From positions 3,348,001-3,412,000 of the forward strand of contig NC_064682.1 in assembly GCF_023278565.1 (NCBI RefSeq): a stretch of DNA of 64,000 nucleotides. Direction: 5' to 3'. The translations under genes were made by a program, and so were the position numbers. Position 1 is the first letter of the stretch. Each line of letters starts with the position of its first letter. This document shows positions 12,669-22,505 of the stretch, piece by piece. Source of the DNA: Colletotrichum lupini (Eukaryota; Ascomycota; Sordariomycetes; Glomerellales; Glomerellaceae). Below the pieces are notes generated by a model, which did no database searches, had not been told where the DNA came from, and worked only from the letters and a program-made list of their open reading frames with translations.

Positions 12669-15656
12669 TGTTGAATGTCGTCAGGACGGAGGATGACGAG
12701 GGTAGGAGTGACGGGGCAGCTGCTTGTGGCTGGAACCTTATTCACATCAAGCTGGAGAACAGGCAGGAAGCTCGGGAGGGGCAAGGGGGGGTGAAACTGT
12801 GGAAGAGAGAGGCCTCCATTGTATTCACTGGGTACTTTGTCGTCTGTTGCAGACACGTGGAGGTGGGAAATGGCGGTCTTGAGACGAGGAGAGCGGGTTT
12901 CCATTGGCGATGGAAGCTTCTCCTTGGCCGGGACCGCTGTCCACGTCCTGCTTCTACCTCAGGGAACCTCAGGGAAGCTTGATGTTCTCGTCCATGAGCC
13001 TAGAGCTGAATCCCTCAGCCATTGGCAATATCTGGGCTCATCCTTGGCCCTGCCAGTCTGGCCCTATAGGGAGAAGCTAGCTTCACGCCCATGAACCAGT
13101 TGGACCCGGTTTGCTCACTTCCCATAGCTTCGGTTCGTTTCTGTGCCTAGCATGTCGTAACCTGTGACCTCTGGTTTCCATGGGAGGTGGTGTCACGGTG
13201 CTGGCTATTCTTGCTACGTAGCTCATGGAGCCAAGAGCCTCCTCCGCTGACAGGGGGGAGGGGGCAGGCATGGGAGCTTCCAGGAGAGCTCGTTGGTTGG
13301 ACAGGGGGCAAGACGAGGCGAGGGTGAGGCTAGGCGATGGAGGGGCGGCGGGGTGGGAGCTTAAGTGGGATGGATGGAGGGGTAGCTCTGCTCTGGTTCC
13401 CATTTCACGTCACGGCGATGCCGGGTTATGGATATTTCGTATGGCTGTACGGCATTGAGTGCCTAGTAAGTCCACGGCGTAATAGGAGCTGCCTTTGGCA
13501 CCTTTGGTAGACTAAGGTAGGTAGCTACTCAATGCCTCTAATGCACTCCCCACGCCATGCCTCGAGTCTATTGATGCCCTTCTTCTTCCTGTCATTCGAC
13601 CCCGCCGGCACGAGGGTGCCGAGGGCTCGCGATGGGGGCCGCTTGGCGTACATGAGGGGACACGCCTCTCATGCAGGGTGCGACTGGGACAAACTGGGAC
13701 ACGTTTGGATACGGGGGAGCCAGGGACGACTGAGAGGCCACGAGAGGTTTCTCTGGTGTGTTGGATGACGCGGCCTGCCTTTTGTCTCTTGGCCTGTAGG
13801 AAGGAGGACAACATTGGGGTTCATTGTGGTCTTGCTCTATAAACACAGGAATGGGAAAGGGAAGGAAACATAGGCTGCTTTGAAGCTTGGGGTGTGGCAT
13901 CATGGCCCGTGAGTGTGGAAGAGTCTGGGCAGATGAATTAGGAGGCAGCCGCGCGTTGCTTCGGCTGAAGAAGAGAGGCGTGAGGTTCTTGGCGACTTGC
14001 CATGATCCGTGGGTTGCCTCTCCCTCTCTGAAAGCCCGCGTATTTGGGAATGGAGGTAGGTGGGAGGAGTAATTCTGGGGAGTGAAGTGAAGTGAAAGTA
14101 AACAAAAGGCCAGAATCAAGCATAAAGTCGGCTTCGGCACGCCACGACTAACGCGCTACAGAGCTCCTCCCCCCTGTTCCTGAAGACAATTGGGCTACAG
14201 AAGGAAGTGGAGAAGTCAATGAATAGAGCTTGTCATCTGAGACCTACCTAAAGTCCACTCCGTAAGAGCTGCAGAAGGTGAGTACCGGTAGGTAGTCTCT
14301 TGGTGCTTCAGACTTGAGAGCATGACGCTGTGATGGCTCCAGACATGAGACCTTAGAGTCCTGCCTCTCTCATTCTCACCACTGTAACAAAGACAGAGAC
14401 AGAAAGAGCTACCAAGCTTCCTCTTGGTTCCCGTTACTTGCTTCTCTAGCTCACGGAGAACAGAGGGTGGAGGCATCGCGTCGCGGGTTCTGGACATGTC
14501 GTCCATTCATGTGGCATGAGGTTTTCCCTGGAACCACTCTTTTTTCTGCCCATTGGATTCTTTGGCCCCCAGCAAAGCAGGTCTGACCTATCAGAGTCTT
14601 GAGAAGAACACCAAAACAGAAGTATTGGCGGGGAACGGAGGCCGTGGCCTGCGGCAAGGACCGATGCGTTCCGTTCGTGGCATCGCCTCATGGGGTCGGG
14701 CCAGAACTCTGAACTCAGACCCCTCCTCTCTATCCTTCTCTGTCTGGATCCTGTTTCTAGTCCAGGGTTCTTGGGCTAGCCTGGGAAGCTTGAGAGGGCT
14801 GGAACACGATGGTACGCCACTGGCGTGATGGTCCCCGGTATATGCTGGCGGTCTGGCGTAACGATGTCGTCGTAGATGTAGCAAAGACGTGTTTGTATTG
14901 GCTACTACGTACTCCATTGTGGTTATCGTGGGTGAAGTGAGGTGTGTTTTGAGTTGAGGTGACGATCTTCTTTGTGGTTGCACAGAGCACCAAAGCCACC
15001 ACACAGGCACCAGAGGCACAACTCTTAGGGGATTTTTCGGAGGGGTCCCAGTCGAGGGGGGAGCCAAGGCGGGGCGGGGCGGGGTTCGGATTCATCATAG
15101 GAGCGGTCAGAAGTTTGGAGGGGTAGAGAAGCAAGGTAGAGGGCAAGACTGGAGGTGAAGCAGACAGAGGATTGAGTGATTGAGACAATTGGCGACAGGC
15201 ACCTTGACAGCCTTGGCCGGGACCTGGATGAGACGATCAAGGTTGACGCTATTGGCACCTTGAGGGGTTGGGCAGTTGTATAAAAAGACGGTTGTCGTCC
15301 AGCCTGCAGGACTGAGGAGTACGCTTGCTGCGAAGACAAGATGATCCTTCAGCAATTCCTCCAGGCCACGAATAGTTCCAGAAAAGATCAAGAGCGGCAA
15401 CAGTACATTCAACATCACCACGGTGGAACAGAGGAACAGAATTCGGCGTCTCAAAAGATGTATTGCTCAAATGAGTGACTAAACATGCCAATAGGTCCAT
15501 CGATTAGAGGAACACTATCCGCCGATGCAAACTACCCGTCAACCAGTCGTAACCCATATCCCGAATTCAAAAACTCATATCGTCGTCGTATCGAGAGAAA
15601 GCGAAACCGCAATAAGGCAGCAACGTATCACAGGTCGTCGTCAAGGGAAGAGGCGT
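12669..15656. other. About 3 kb gene-poor region
   Basis: GC-normal, G-rich on the plus strand, with many overlapping short frames (up to 182 codons at 13592-14140 on the minus strand) that lack consistent composition, motifs or splice partners. I see no supportable gene. Upstream regulatory DNA of the CVNH gene and the 3' end of the metallothionein gene are expected here. Confidence 0.45.
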
Positions 15657-15829
15657 TTATTTGCAGGAGGAGCAAGAGCAGCCAGAGCCGCAGTTGCCTG
15701 AGACAGGTTAGCGTCTTGGTCTCCAATGACTGACCGCCGACAACACCGTTACGGTCGCGGTGCGGTGGCAGGGGGGAGAGTAAGGTACATACAGGTAGAA
15801 GCGCCGGAGCAGCCGCAGTCACCCTTCAT
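15657..15829 (-). CDS. Metallothionein, 25 aa, fungal copper-type
   Basis: Exons 15829-15793 and 15697-15657 encode just 25 residues with seven cysteines. It opens MKGDCGCSGASTC, and the second exon reads NCGSGCSCSSCK before TAA. The C-x-C spacing (CxC repeats, no aromatic residues) is that of the tiny Neurospora crassa-type copper metallothionein, so the role is intracellular chelation of Cu(I) and possibly other soft metals. The 95-nt intron (GTATGT to CTCAG) splits the Cys codon between exons, and the join restores the conserved Cys-Asn-Cys-Gly. The gene is solitary, with a TATA box about 128 bp upstream. Metal-responsive induction is expected from the family, but no specific metal-response element was identified. 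It is easily missed because each exon is under 45 nt. Confidence 0.93.
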
Positions 15830-15956
15830 TTTGATGGTTGTTGGTTCGTTTTGGGGGGTTTAAAAAAGGTGTTGTTGTAGTTGACGTGATGAACTTGAAT
15901 GTTGACGTTGTGGAGATCAGTTCAGAGGCAGATGAAAAGAGGTAAGAAGCCGCGCA

Positions 15957-15965
15957 CTTATATAT
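15957..15965 (-). promoter_or_regulatory. TATA box of the metallothionein gene
   Basis: ATATATAAG on the minus strand, about 130 bp upstream of the metallothionein start codon. A strong TATA element fits an inducible gene. Confidence 0.6.
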
Positions 15966-18258
15966 CCAGAGCCTCCTCCTAGCAGCTCGGATAGTCACCC
16001 AGAGGGAGGGGACACTGAGAGTAGCAGGAGGAGGGGTCAGATGTCAGATGAGGGTGGCCAGATGGGACCGGATCGGGGGGCCGTCATTGGGCGGGTGCGC
16101 CGTTTGTGCGGAAACACAGTCCAAGTCAAGCCAGCGTCGTGGCTCGGGACTGGCGACCTGTTGGCGAGGGGTGCCTCGGTGGGGTTTGCGCTCTTTGTGC
16201 GTTGACGGTAGCCAGTCGTCCTCCTTTTCTTTCGGGGCTGGAACTTGGCCCGGCATGGATGTCCATGGAATGGCCCATGGGGGGGTTGAGTTGGTTCGGG
16301 GGAGGTCTTTTTTGCCCTTTTTGCGCCGCGCGAATCGCCTCGGCCGCCCAAACCAATCCTGGCTGACGGGCAAGACAGGGTCAAAGACCACTGTGATGCT
16401 TCCCAATTGTCAACCTTTTCTTATCTCAACGCATCGTTGCCGGATAAGGTTCAGGTGGGTTGCGTCTTTTGTGCGGGAGGCGCTAGGATTCGGCCATTTG
16501 TTCCTCAATGCATCGTTTGCAGCTGACCCTGGCAGGACGATGAGATGAGATTCGTATCTCTTGAGATGTTGCCGAAGCAGGTAGGCATCCCGTGTCATCC
16601 AGTCGCAAGTTCCAGAAGTTGCTCTGGGGGATTGTGGTACTGCGAGACAGACGGGCATCGAGAGACTGGTAGAGATAACGGTATGACGACGATAGCAAAC
16701 GGTCCTCATTCAGGCAGGACCCTGAATCTTTGTCCTGGCGGCTGACGTCGGACGCACTCGTGGCGAGGAGGGGTATCCCATCCTCTGCCTGCCCGTAAAC
16801 TGCTGTAAGCTGCCCCAAGCGCAGCGCCAACGCTGATGGAGGGGCACTATCCGTAGCACTATGATGGAAGGGCGAGTGAGGGGTACCCGTGGCTGTGACG
16901 TCTGCCCTGTCACTCTGCGCCTGCGGTGTGTGTGTGGCTGTCTCGAGTTGCGGCCTTTGTGCGTGAATCTTCACCACTCGCTCTGCGATGTACCGATGTA
17001 GCTGAGACCCTTGGCCCTCGAGGCATTTGTGCCGTTATCAATTTCAAGTCCGAGATGCGCGCATGATCGGGCAATTCTGCGATTGATCGTCGCCTGCCTG
17101 GACGGTATGACGGAGCCACCTATCGACGGTCTCAGGTCTCTCTTGTGCATTCTTCGGTTCTTCTCCATCACTCGGCCGTTCTTCATCACCGCTTCTTCAG
17201 CAAGTTAGCGACCAGCCAGGAGGAGACAAACCCCACCACTCAGACGGCGAACCCCACGGCTCTAACAACCCTGGGTGCATTGACCCTCCTGCGTGTGTAC
17301 ACCTACTGCGTACGTAGTAGTAGAGTTGCTGCTGCAGTGCTGGACCTGCCCTGTTCCCGTCCCAACCATCTTTTCCTGTTGACTGGTGCCGCCAACCGCG
17401 TCGGAGTGTTTTCTTGGTCACGATGCTAGCGATTTCGAGGCTTTGAGTGGCGCCGTTCTCCTTTGGTGCCAGGTGCGAAAGCTGCTAGGCCATGCGTCCG
17501 ACGGCGGATGATGTCGGTAAGAGGCGAACTTTCCTGACCGCTCTAGTCAGGCCCGATGAAGACTGACGAGATGAGACCTTTCCAACAAATGGAGCGTAGC
17601 GTATGCCTACACGCTTCCGACTGTATTGCGCCGTGACCCGCCATCATTGAAGGCCGTGTGAGAGTCTACATCAGAGACGCTGCAGCAAGACGTTGATGAC
17701 CGCTTCGGGCAACGATCGGCTAATGTCGGAACGGATGACATTGACGCACGGGCACCGGAAGCTCGGAACTTGTCGGCAAATCCGGTCACGTGGTCCACCG
17801 GCGTTAAGGTACTCTGGGAAAGTCGAGAATCTCCACCACGATTGAAGGTCTACCTTAGACGTGATGGCATCATGTTATCACAAAATCTATCAGAGGACCA
17901 GATCAATCCCAATAGGCGAGGACGGGCCGCTCGGCCAAACCATCCCGCAAAAATGTAAAATAGGTCGCATGGGATTGTCACGCAAGTCCGCCAAACGATG
18001 CTGGGGCTACGTTGCTTCTCAACATCAGACACCACGCAGAGCAGCTGCGACACGACGTGTGAGTGGCATCTATTCTGCAGCAAGTGGAGCGACAACGTTC
18101 ATCAGACACAAGAGGCGATTGGGATATCTCAATGAATCAGAATGCATCATTCGTGCTATCAGAATGCTTCTTGCACAAGTGATTAGCCTGACCTTTGTCT
18201 ACTGAAGTTAATGCCATAAACCCACACCCAATGTTTCTGTCCAGAGACCTCCGGATCA
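15966..18258. other. About 2.3 kb intergenic region
   Basis: GC-normal. Overlapping frames of 60-166 codons occur on both strands, but none has a recognisable domain, splice structure or consistent composition. No gene is supported. Confidence 0.45.
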
Positions 18259-19773
18259 TCATCCCGAATCAACGATTGCACGCTGTTGCTGGCCTTGCTT
18301 TGACAGTCGAGCAGGAATATCAATCTCTTCTCTCCAAATTTCTCTCCAATTGGACGCCCAGAAAGCCTGACGCATCGCAGGAAAGAAGACAACCATTAGT
18401 CGGAAGTCAGTTCCGGCTCCATACTTCCTGGCCTCTTGAACGACTTCATGCCAGTCAATGTTGCCTCCAACGTGGACACTGACGGCCACGGTTCCGAAGC
18501 GAAGCTGTCCCACCTGACGTGCCCGGCAGAGAGAGAGGACAAGAGATTTCACACCTTCAAAGTAAGGTGCGCCTGTCATGTCCTCTCCGGTGTCTGTGGT
18601 ATCTAAGAGAAGCAACTTCGCTTGCCGGGGCACCCAGTATCTGAGCAACGCAGCGCGTTCATCCAGTCCCTCAAGGAGCGAGTAGTACATCGCAATTCTG
18701 CTGCGGAATACTTCCAGGCCGGACAGGTTCCACGTGCTGCTTATCAGAGAGTGAATCTCTAGAGTAGGGTTCTGGCCAAAGAACTTGTTTATCCCCTGCT
18801 CAGGAAACCTTAGGCTCAAATGCTCGATGCAGGGACAACATTCCGTAATCGTGTGACCCAACTGGTCCCTTATTACTAAGCCGCCATTGGAACTCAGAGA
18901 ATCGAATTCGACAAAGAGATGCGTGAGCTTCGGGAATCGACTCAGGGCCCTGCTGAGAGTAGTGGCATTCATGCCCGTGGGCCGAAGGATGAGTTGCGTC
19001 ATGGAAAGAGATGTTCCACTAATACTGAGAGGGCCGGTTAGACCCCAATGGCCAAAATCGTACGAGGAAACAACTGCCTCAAGAGTCGGATGGGCGACGA
19101 AGCATTCCAAGACTTTGAACCCTGCGCCAAAAGAATAAAAATTCTCGAAGTGTGTCGAGCTAGGGAGCAAGACAAGCCACTTGAGTTCTGGGCAGACTCT
19201 CCGCTTCATGCCTTCGACGGAGTACGTTGAAATGGCGACGAACAGCATTGTCCGCAATCCTATTGTTTGTAATCTGTGGGAAGCGGGATTGTTGTCTTGC
19301 ACCTGAGAAATTGCGAGGGAGTAAATCCTGGGAACAAAACAGAGCAACAGACCAATCAGTAACCCCATAATGGTTGAAAGGTTTAATCGACTCATCGCCG
19401 CGTGCTGTCTGCATAATAGCAGGATATGTCCCTCAGCATCCGAGAGCTTGCTTTCGTCGAGTATAGACTTATGCCACTTGTCAAAAATCTCAGGCGTTTT
19501 CATCTTGCTTGGGTCGTAGTAAGCGTCCGGGCCTGATGAAATATCGACCTCGCGGATCAAGCGACGCAGATGTGGGGTTTCAACCAACGTTCGGATGAGA
19601 AGTACTAGTTGATTGTAATGAGTGTGCGGGAGCTTGATGGTGTGATATAAACCCTGTTGAGCTAACGGGAGTGTTCTCTGGTTTACGAGACAGAGAGGGT
19701 AGGCGTCTGCGCAGTGGTGAGAAATCATTGTAATGAGCTCGTTCGGCAGTGACGAGAAAGTAGCGCCCGCCAT
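18259..19773 (-). CDS. F-box-like protein, 504 aa
   Basis: A single exon. The N-terminus (FSSLPNELITMISHHCADAY, then PLCLVNQRTLPLAQQGLYHT) fits a fungal F-box motif, which binds Skp1 in SCF ubiquitin ligases. The rest carries irregular Leu-rich segments (LRRLIREVDI, LTHLFVEFDSL, IEHLSLRFPEQG) like the leucine-rich substrate-recognition part of fungal F-box proteins. Near residue 130 lies a hydrophobic stretch (IMGLLIGLLLCFVPRIYSLA). Order and motifs parallel the gene at 24851-26416: LCLV..R, LIRTLVETP..RRLI, then LDESKLS. The two look like diverged paralogues. The substrate is unknown, and the F-box call rests on pattern only. Confidence 0.7.
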   Translation of the reverse strand: MAGATFSSLPNELITMISHHCADAYPLCLVNQRTLPLAQQGLYHTIKLPHTHYNQLVLLIRTLVETPHLRRLIREVDISSGPDAYYDPSKMKTPEIFDKWHKSILDESKLSDAEGHILLLCRQHAAMSRLNLSTIMGLLIGLLLCFVPRIYSLAISQVQDNNPASHRLQTIGLRTMLFVAISTYSVEGMKRRVCPELKWLVLLPSSTHFENFYSFGAGFKVLECFVAHPTLEAVVSSYDFGHWGLTGPLSISGTSLSMTQLILRPTGMNATTLSRALSRFPKLTHLFVEFDSLSSNGGLVIRDQLGHTITECCPCIEHLSLRFPEQGINKFFGQNPTLEIHSLISSTWNLSGLEVFRSRIAMYYSLLEGLDERAALLRYWVPRQAKLLLLDTTDTGEDMTGAPYFEGVKSLVLSLCRARQVGQLRFGTVAVSVHVGGNIDWHEVVQEARKYGAGTDFRLMVVFFPAMRQAFWASNWREIWREEIDIPARLSKQGQQQRAIVDSG

Positions 19774-20909
19774 GGCTTTGGTGTCTAGTGGCCATGTATC
19801 CGTTGTAGATGTGCTTCTTGTTGTCGGGCCGCTAAGACGTCGGGGGCGAGGAAGTTCGAGTTTGATGATGGGATGATCGACTGTTGACGAGCGTCTTTTC
19901 GAAAGGCCATCAACCGATGAGAGGGTATAGGAAAGACTTCAGTTGTCGTGTTTTGTATCTGAATGCTTGTAGATGGGTGTTCTGTCGAGTGGGAGGTTTC
20001 GTCGGAGAGCGCAGAAGTGAGAGAAGTGATAGAAGTGATGAAGATGGGCAGAGTGGACAAGACTGGGCTCGGTCAAGGAGGTAGTCGGTATGAGGTAGAG
20101 TGAAGCAAGCAAGAGAATATGAGATGCCTCTTTCCACCTGCGATGACCGTTTGCTTCTCGCTGCATGCCTGCCTTCCTCATCATCTGTATGGTGCCAGTA
20201 AAATGCGGAAGGAGGAACACATCGTGACCGCTTAACAGGCTGGAGAAGACTTTAGTCGGGTGGACAGAACATCATTCTTCGCTCTGACCCTCTCACTTGA
20301 TGACTAGCAAGAAGCATCTGTTGAATCCTAGAGTGGGAAGTCGTGGCCTGGAGGGAGGCAGCTTGACGATTCCCTTGGAGCCCCAGCGGAATTTGACCAA
20401 CACAAGGCGTGACTTCGTTCCAAACGACATGGCTCGAACAATATAGCCATGCGACAACACCTGAGATACACTGCGTATGATGATAACATGTGCCGACATC
20501 GCAGGTGTCCCCGTAGCGTCCCGGAGGATTTCGCCATCTCCACCATGGAGTTCCAAGTCCGCTCCGGGCCATCGCCGGACGCATGCCGGAAAGGGAAGTG
20601 GTGGGCCGCCAGTCGACGCCCTGACTGGATGGAGTTGCAACTCCATTGTGGAGAGTCGGCGGCACTGACCCGGAGCGGGATTCCTGTGGTCTCGAAGAAG
20701 GCTTTGTCGTCTGAACGAGCCTCGATTGTGTGTTATGACTGGACTTTGTGAGCTTTGGATTCGATTCATATAAGAAAGAGGCAGAATGCTGCTGGAAACT
20801 TACTCTCGGGAGGAATCCATCATTGTCTTCTAAGGCACCTCTCAACTCTCTTCTCCATCGTCAGAATCCATATCACGATCGTCTCGGTCTCAGGCAAATA
20901 CCTTCAGCC
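19774..20909. other. Divergent intergenic region, about 1.1 kb
   Basis: This lies between the divergent starts of the F-box-like gene (-) and the aminotransferase gene (+). Frames here (for example 20252-20845 on the minus strand) have no recognisable features. Both promoters are expected here. Confidence 0.5.
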
Positions 20910-22184
20910 ATGGCACCTTCAAGCACTCAAGACCTGTTCGATGCTGAACATCCCACCTTCAAAAGCATCGACAAAACCTCTTCTGCCCATCAGCACACCG
21001 CTCCGGACTTTGAACTCTTCCGCCACCTGGTGCCCCTAGTCTCCAGCGGCAAGACAACACACCTCAACGCAGCCTTCATGCCCCCCTCAAATCTCATTGT
21101 CAACGAAGCTCTCTCCCGCTTCTGCTCGGAAGCCCTGCATCAACCCTCTCCAAAATCTCGCTGGAAAGAAGATGTCGAGGCAGTTAGGGAACTACTGGGC
21201 AGGTACATCAACACAGACCCATCGACAATCGCCTTTGTCAGGGACACCACCGAGGGCCTGGGAAGCTTCATCCGCGGTCTCAAGTTCCAACCAGGCGACA
21301 ACGTCGTGATTCTCGACTGTGAACATCCGAACCAAGCGTTCGCCTGGCTGACACTGCGTTCGGCTGGGCTGGAGGTCAGACTCGTCCCCACAGACCCGGA
21401 GAACCCAGTTGCAGCGGACGCGAAGACCTTTGCGCCGTACGTTGATGAAAGGACCAGGGCGATCGGGCTGAGCTCCATCATGTTCCACACAGGACAACGC
21501 AACGATGTCGCGGATGTCTGCGGGGCGTTCCGGCACCGGGGAATTCACGTTCTCGCGGACCTTACGCAACAAGTTGGGTTTGCTGCTGTCGATGTGGAAG
21601 AATTGGGTGTCTCGGCGGCGGCGTTCAGCCTGCACAAGGGCCTCAACTCGCCAACTGGCTTCGCGGCGCTGTACGTCGACACACAAGTCATCCACGAGAT
21701 GGATCCAGTGCCACCCATTGTAGGCTACGGAGGCGTGAGCAGTGTTGGCGACTCGGAGGACTTTGCGGTCCCGGAAGGCCCCGTCGTCTTCCACCCTACC
21801 GCGAAGCGATACGAGCACGCCAACATGAGCTTCATCTCAGCCGTGGCCGCAAGGGCATTTCTCCAGTTTTATCTGGAAGTGATGGGCCCCAGAAATCTCG
21901 AGCAGCGTCTGTATAGTCTTGGAGACGCGCTGCGTCAATCCTGCGCTGAAATGGGAGTTGGCGTCGTTGGGCCAAGCGAGAGGAAACACCACGCACCACA
22001 TCTTCATGTTCTTCGTTTGCAGGACCCGAGGTGGCCTGAACGCTTGGAGGCAGCAGGTATTGTAGCGACAAAGTTTAGGATCGGCATCAGAGTCTCCTTT
22101 GGCTTCTATAGCAATCTGGAAGATGTCGAGAGATTGATGGCGGTGATTCGGGTAGGGCTTGAAAGCGGCATTCCACCGTGTTAG
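20910..22184 (+). CDS. PLP-dependent class V aminotransferase family protein
   Basis: A single exon of 424 aa with the fold-type I, class V layout shared by isopenicillin-N epimerases and cysteine-desulfurase-like enzymes. Visible motifs are DTTEGLGSFIRGLKFQPGD (phosphate-binding region), CEHPNQAFAW, ADLTQQVGF with the pyridine-binding Asp217 and Gln220, and FSLHKGLNSPTG with the putative Schiff-base Lys243. C-terminal RIGIRVSFGFYSNLEDVERL is the usual small-domain ending. The start at 20910 is chosen because it begins well-conserved sequence; the open frame extends 54 codons upstream into likely leader. No targeting signal is evident. The substrate cannot be read from sequence. The gene lies 321 bp before the co-directional Zn2Cys6 regulator, which might control it. 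Confidence 0.85.
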   Translation: MAPSSTQDLFDAEHPTFKSIDKTSSAHQHTAPDFELFRHLVPLVSSGKTTHLNAAFMPPSNLIVNEALSRFCSEALHQPSPKSRWKEDVEAVRELLGRYINTDPSTIAFVRDTTEGLGSFIRGLKFQPGDNVVILDCEHPNQAFAWLTLRSAGLEVRLVPTDPENPVAADAKTFAPYVDERTRAIGLSSIMFHTGQRNDVADVCGAFRHRGIHVLADLTQQVGFAAVDVEELGVSAAAFSLHKGLNSPTGFAALYVDTQVIHEMDPVPPIVGYGGVSSVGDSEDFAVPEGPVVFHPTAKRYEHANMSFISAVAARAFLQFYLEVMGPRNLEQRLYSLGDALRQSCAEMGVGVVGPSERKHHAPHLHVLRLQDPRWPERLEAAGIVATKFRIGIRVSFGFYSNLEDVERLMAVIRVGLESGIPPC

Positions 22185-22505
22185 TGATGCGCGGTCAAAG
22201 GGGATGATGAAAGAGACAAACCGACAGCCTTGATTCTCGATTGACAATATTCTAATGAAATAAATATGCAGACAGTCATCCATGATGATCTTTGATGACT
22301 TCTTTCCTGTTGAATGTCGCAATCCTTAAAGTATTGACCTCCAGAGCTGGAAAGGCGATAGCGGCCTGGAGGAAAATGTTCTAGCGCAAGTGCCCTGAAA
22401 ATTACAGTGAGGAGCCTCCCGCATCGGCGACATCCCATCGTCCCCTCAACTTCCCACCTTCATCAACCTCAACCTTCTCGAACCCGCGTTGTCTCCGCCT
22501 GGACG
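22185..22505. other. Short intergenic region before the Zn2Cys6 gene
   Basis: 321 bp that must hold the aminotransferase 3' end and the regulator's promoter. No distinct element was recognised. Confidence 0.5.

Noticed and set aside
13592..14140. 182-codon minus-strand frame in the gene-poor region
   Set aside because: Pro/Ser/Arg-rich without domain, splice partner or promoter, overlapped by other frames of equal quality.
16037..16977. Cluster of overlapping 100-166-codon frames on both strands
   Set aside because: Mutually exclusive frames in GC-rich intergenic DNA. None shows recognisable motifs.
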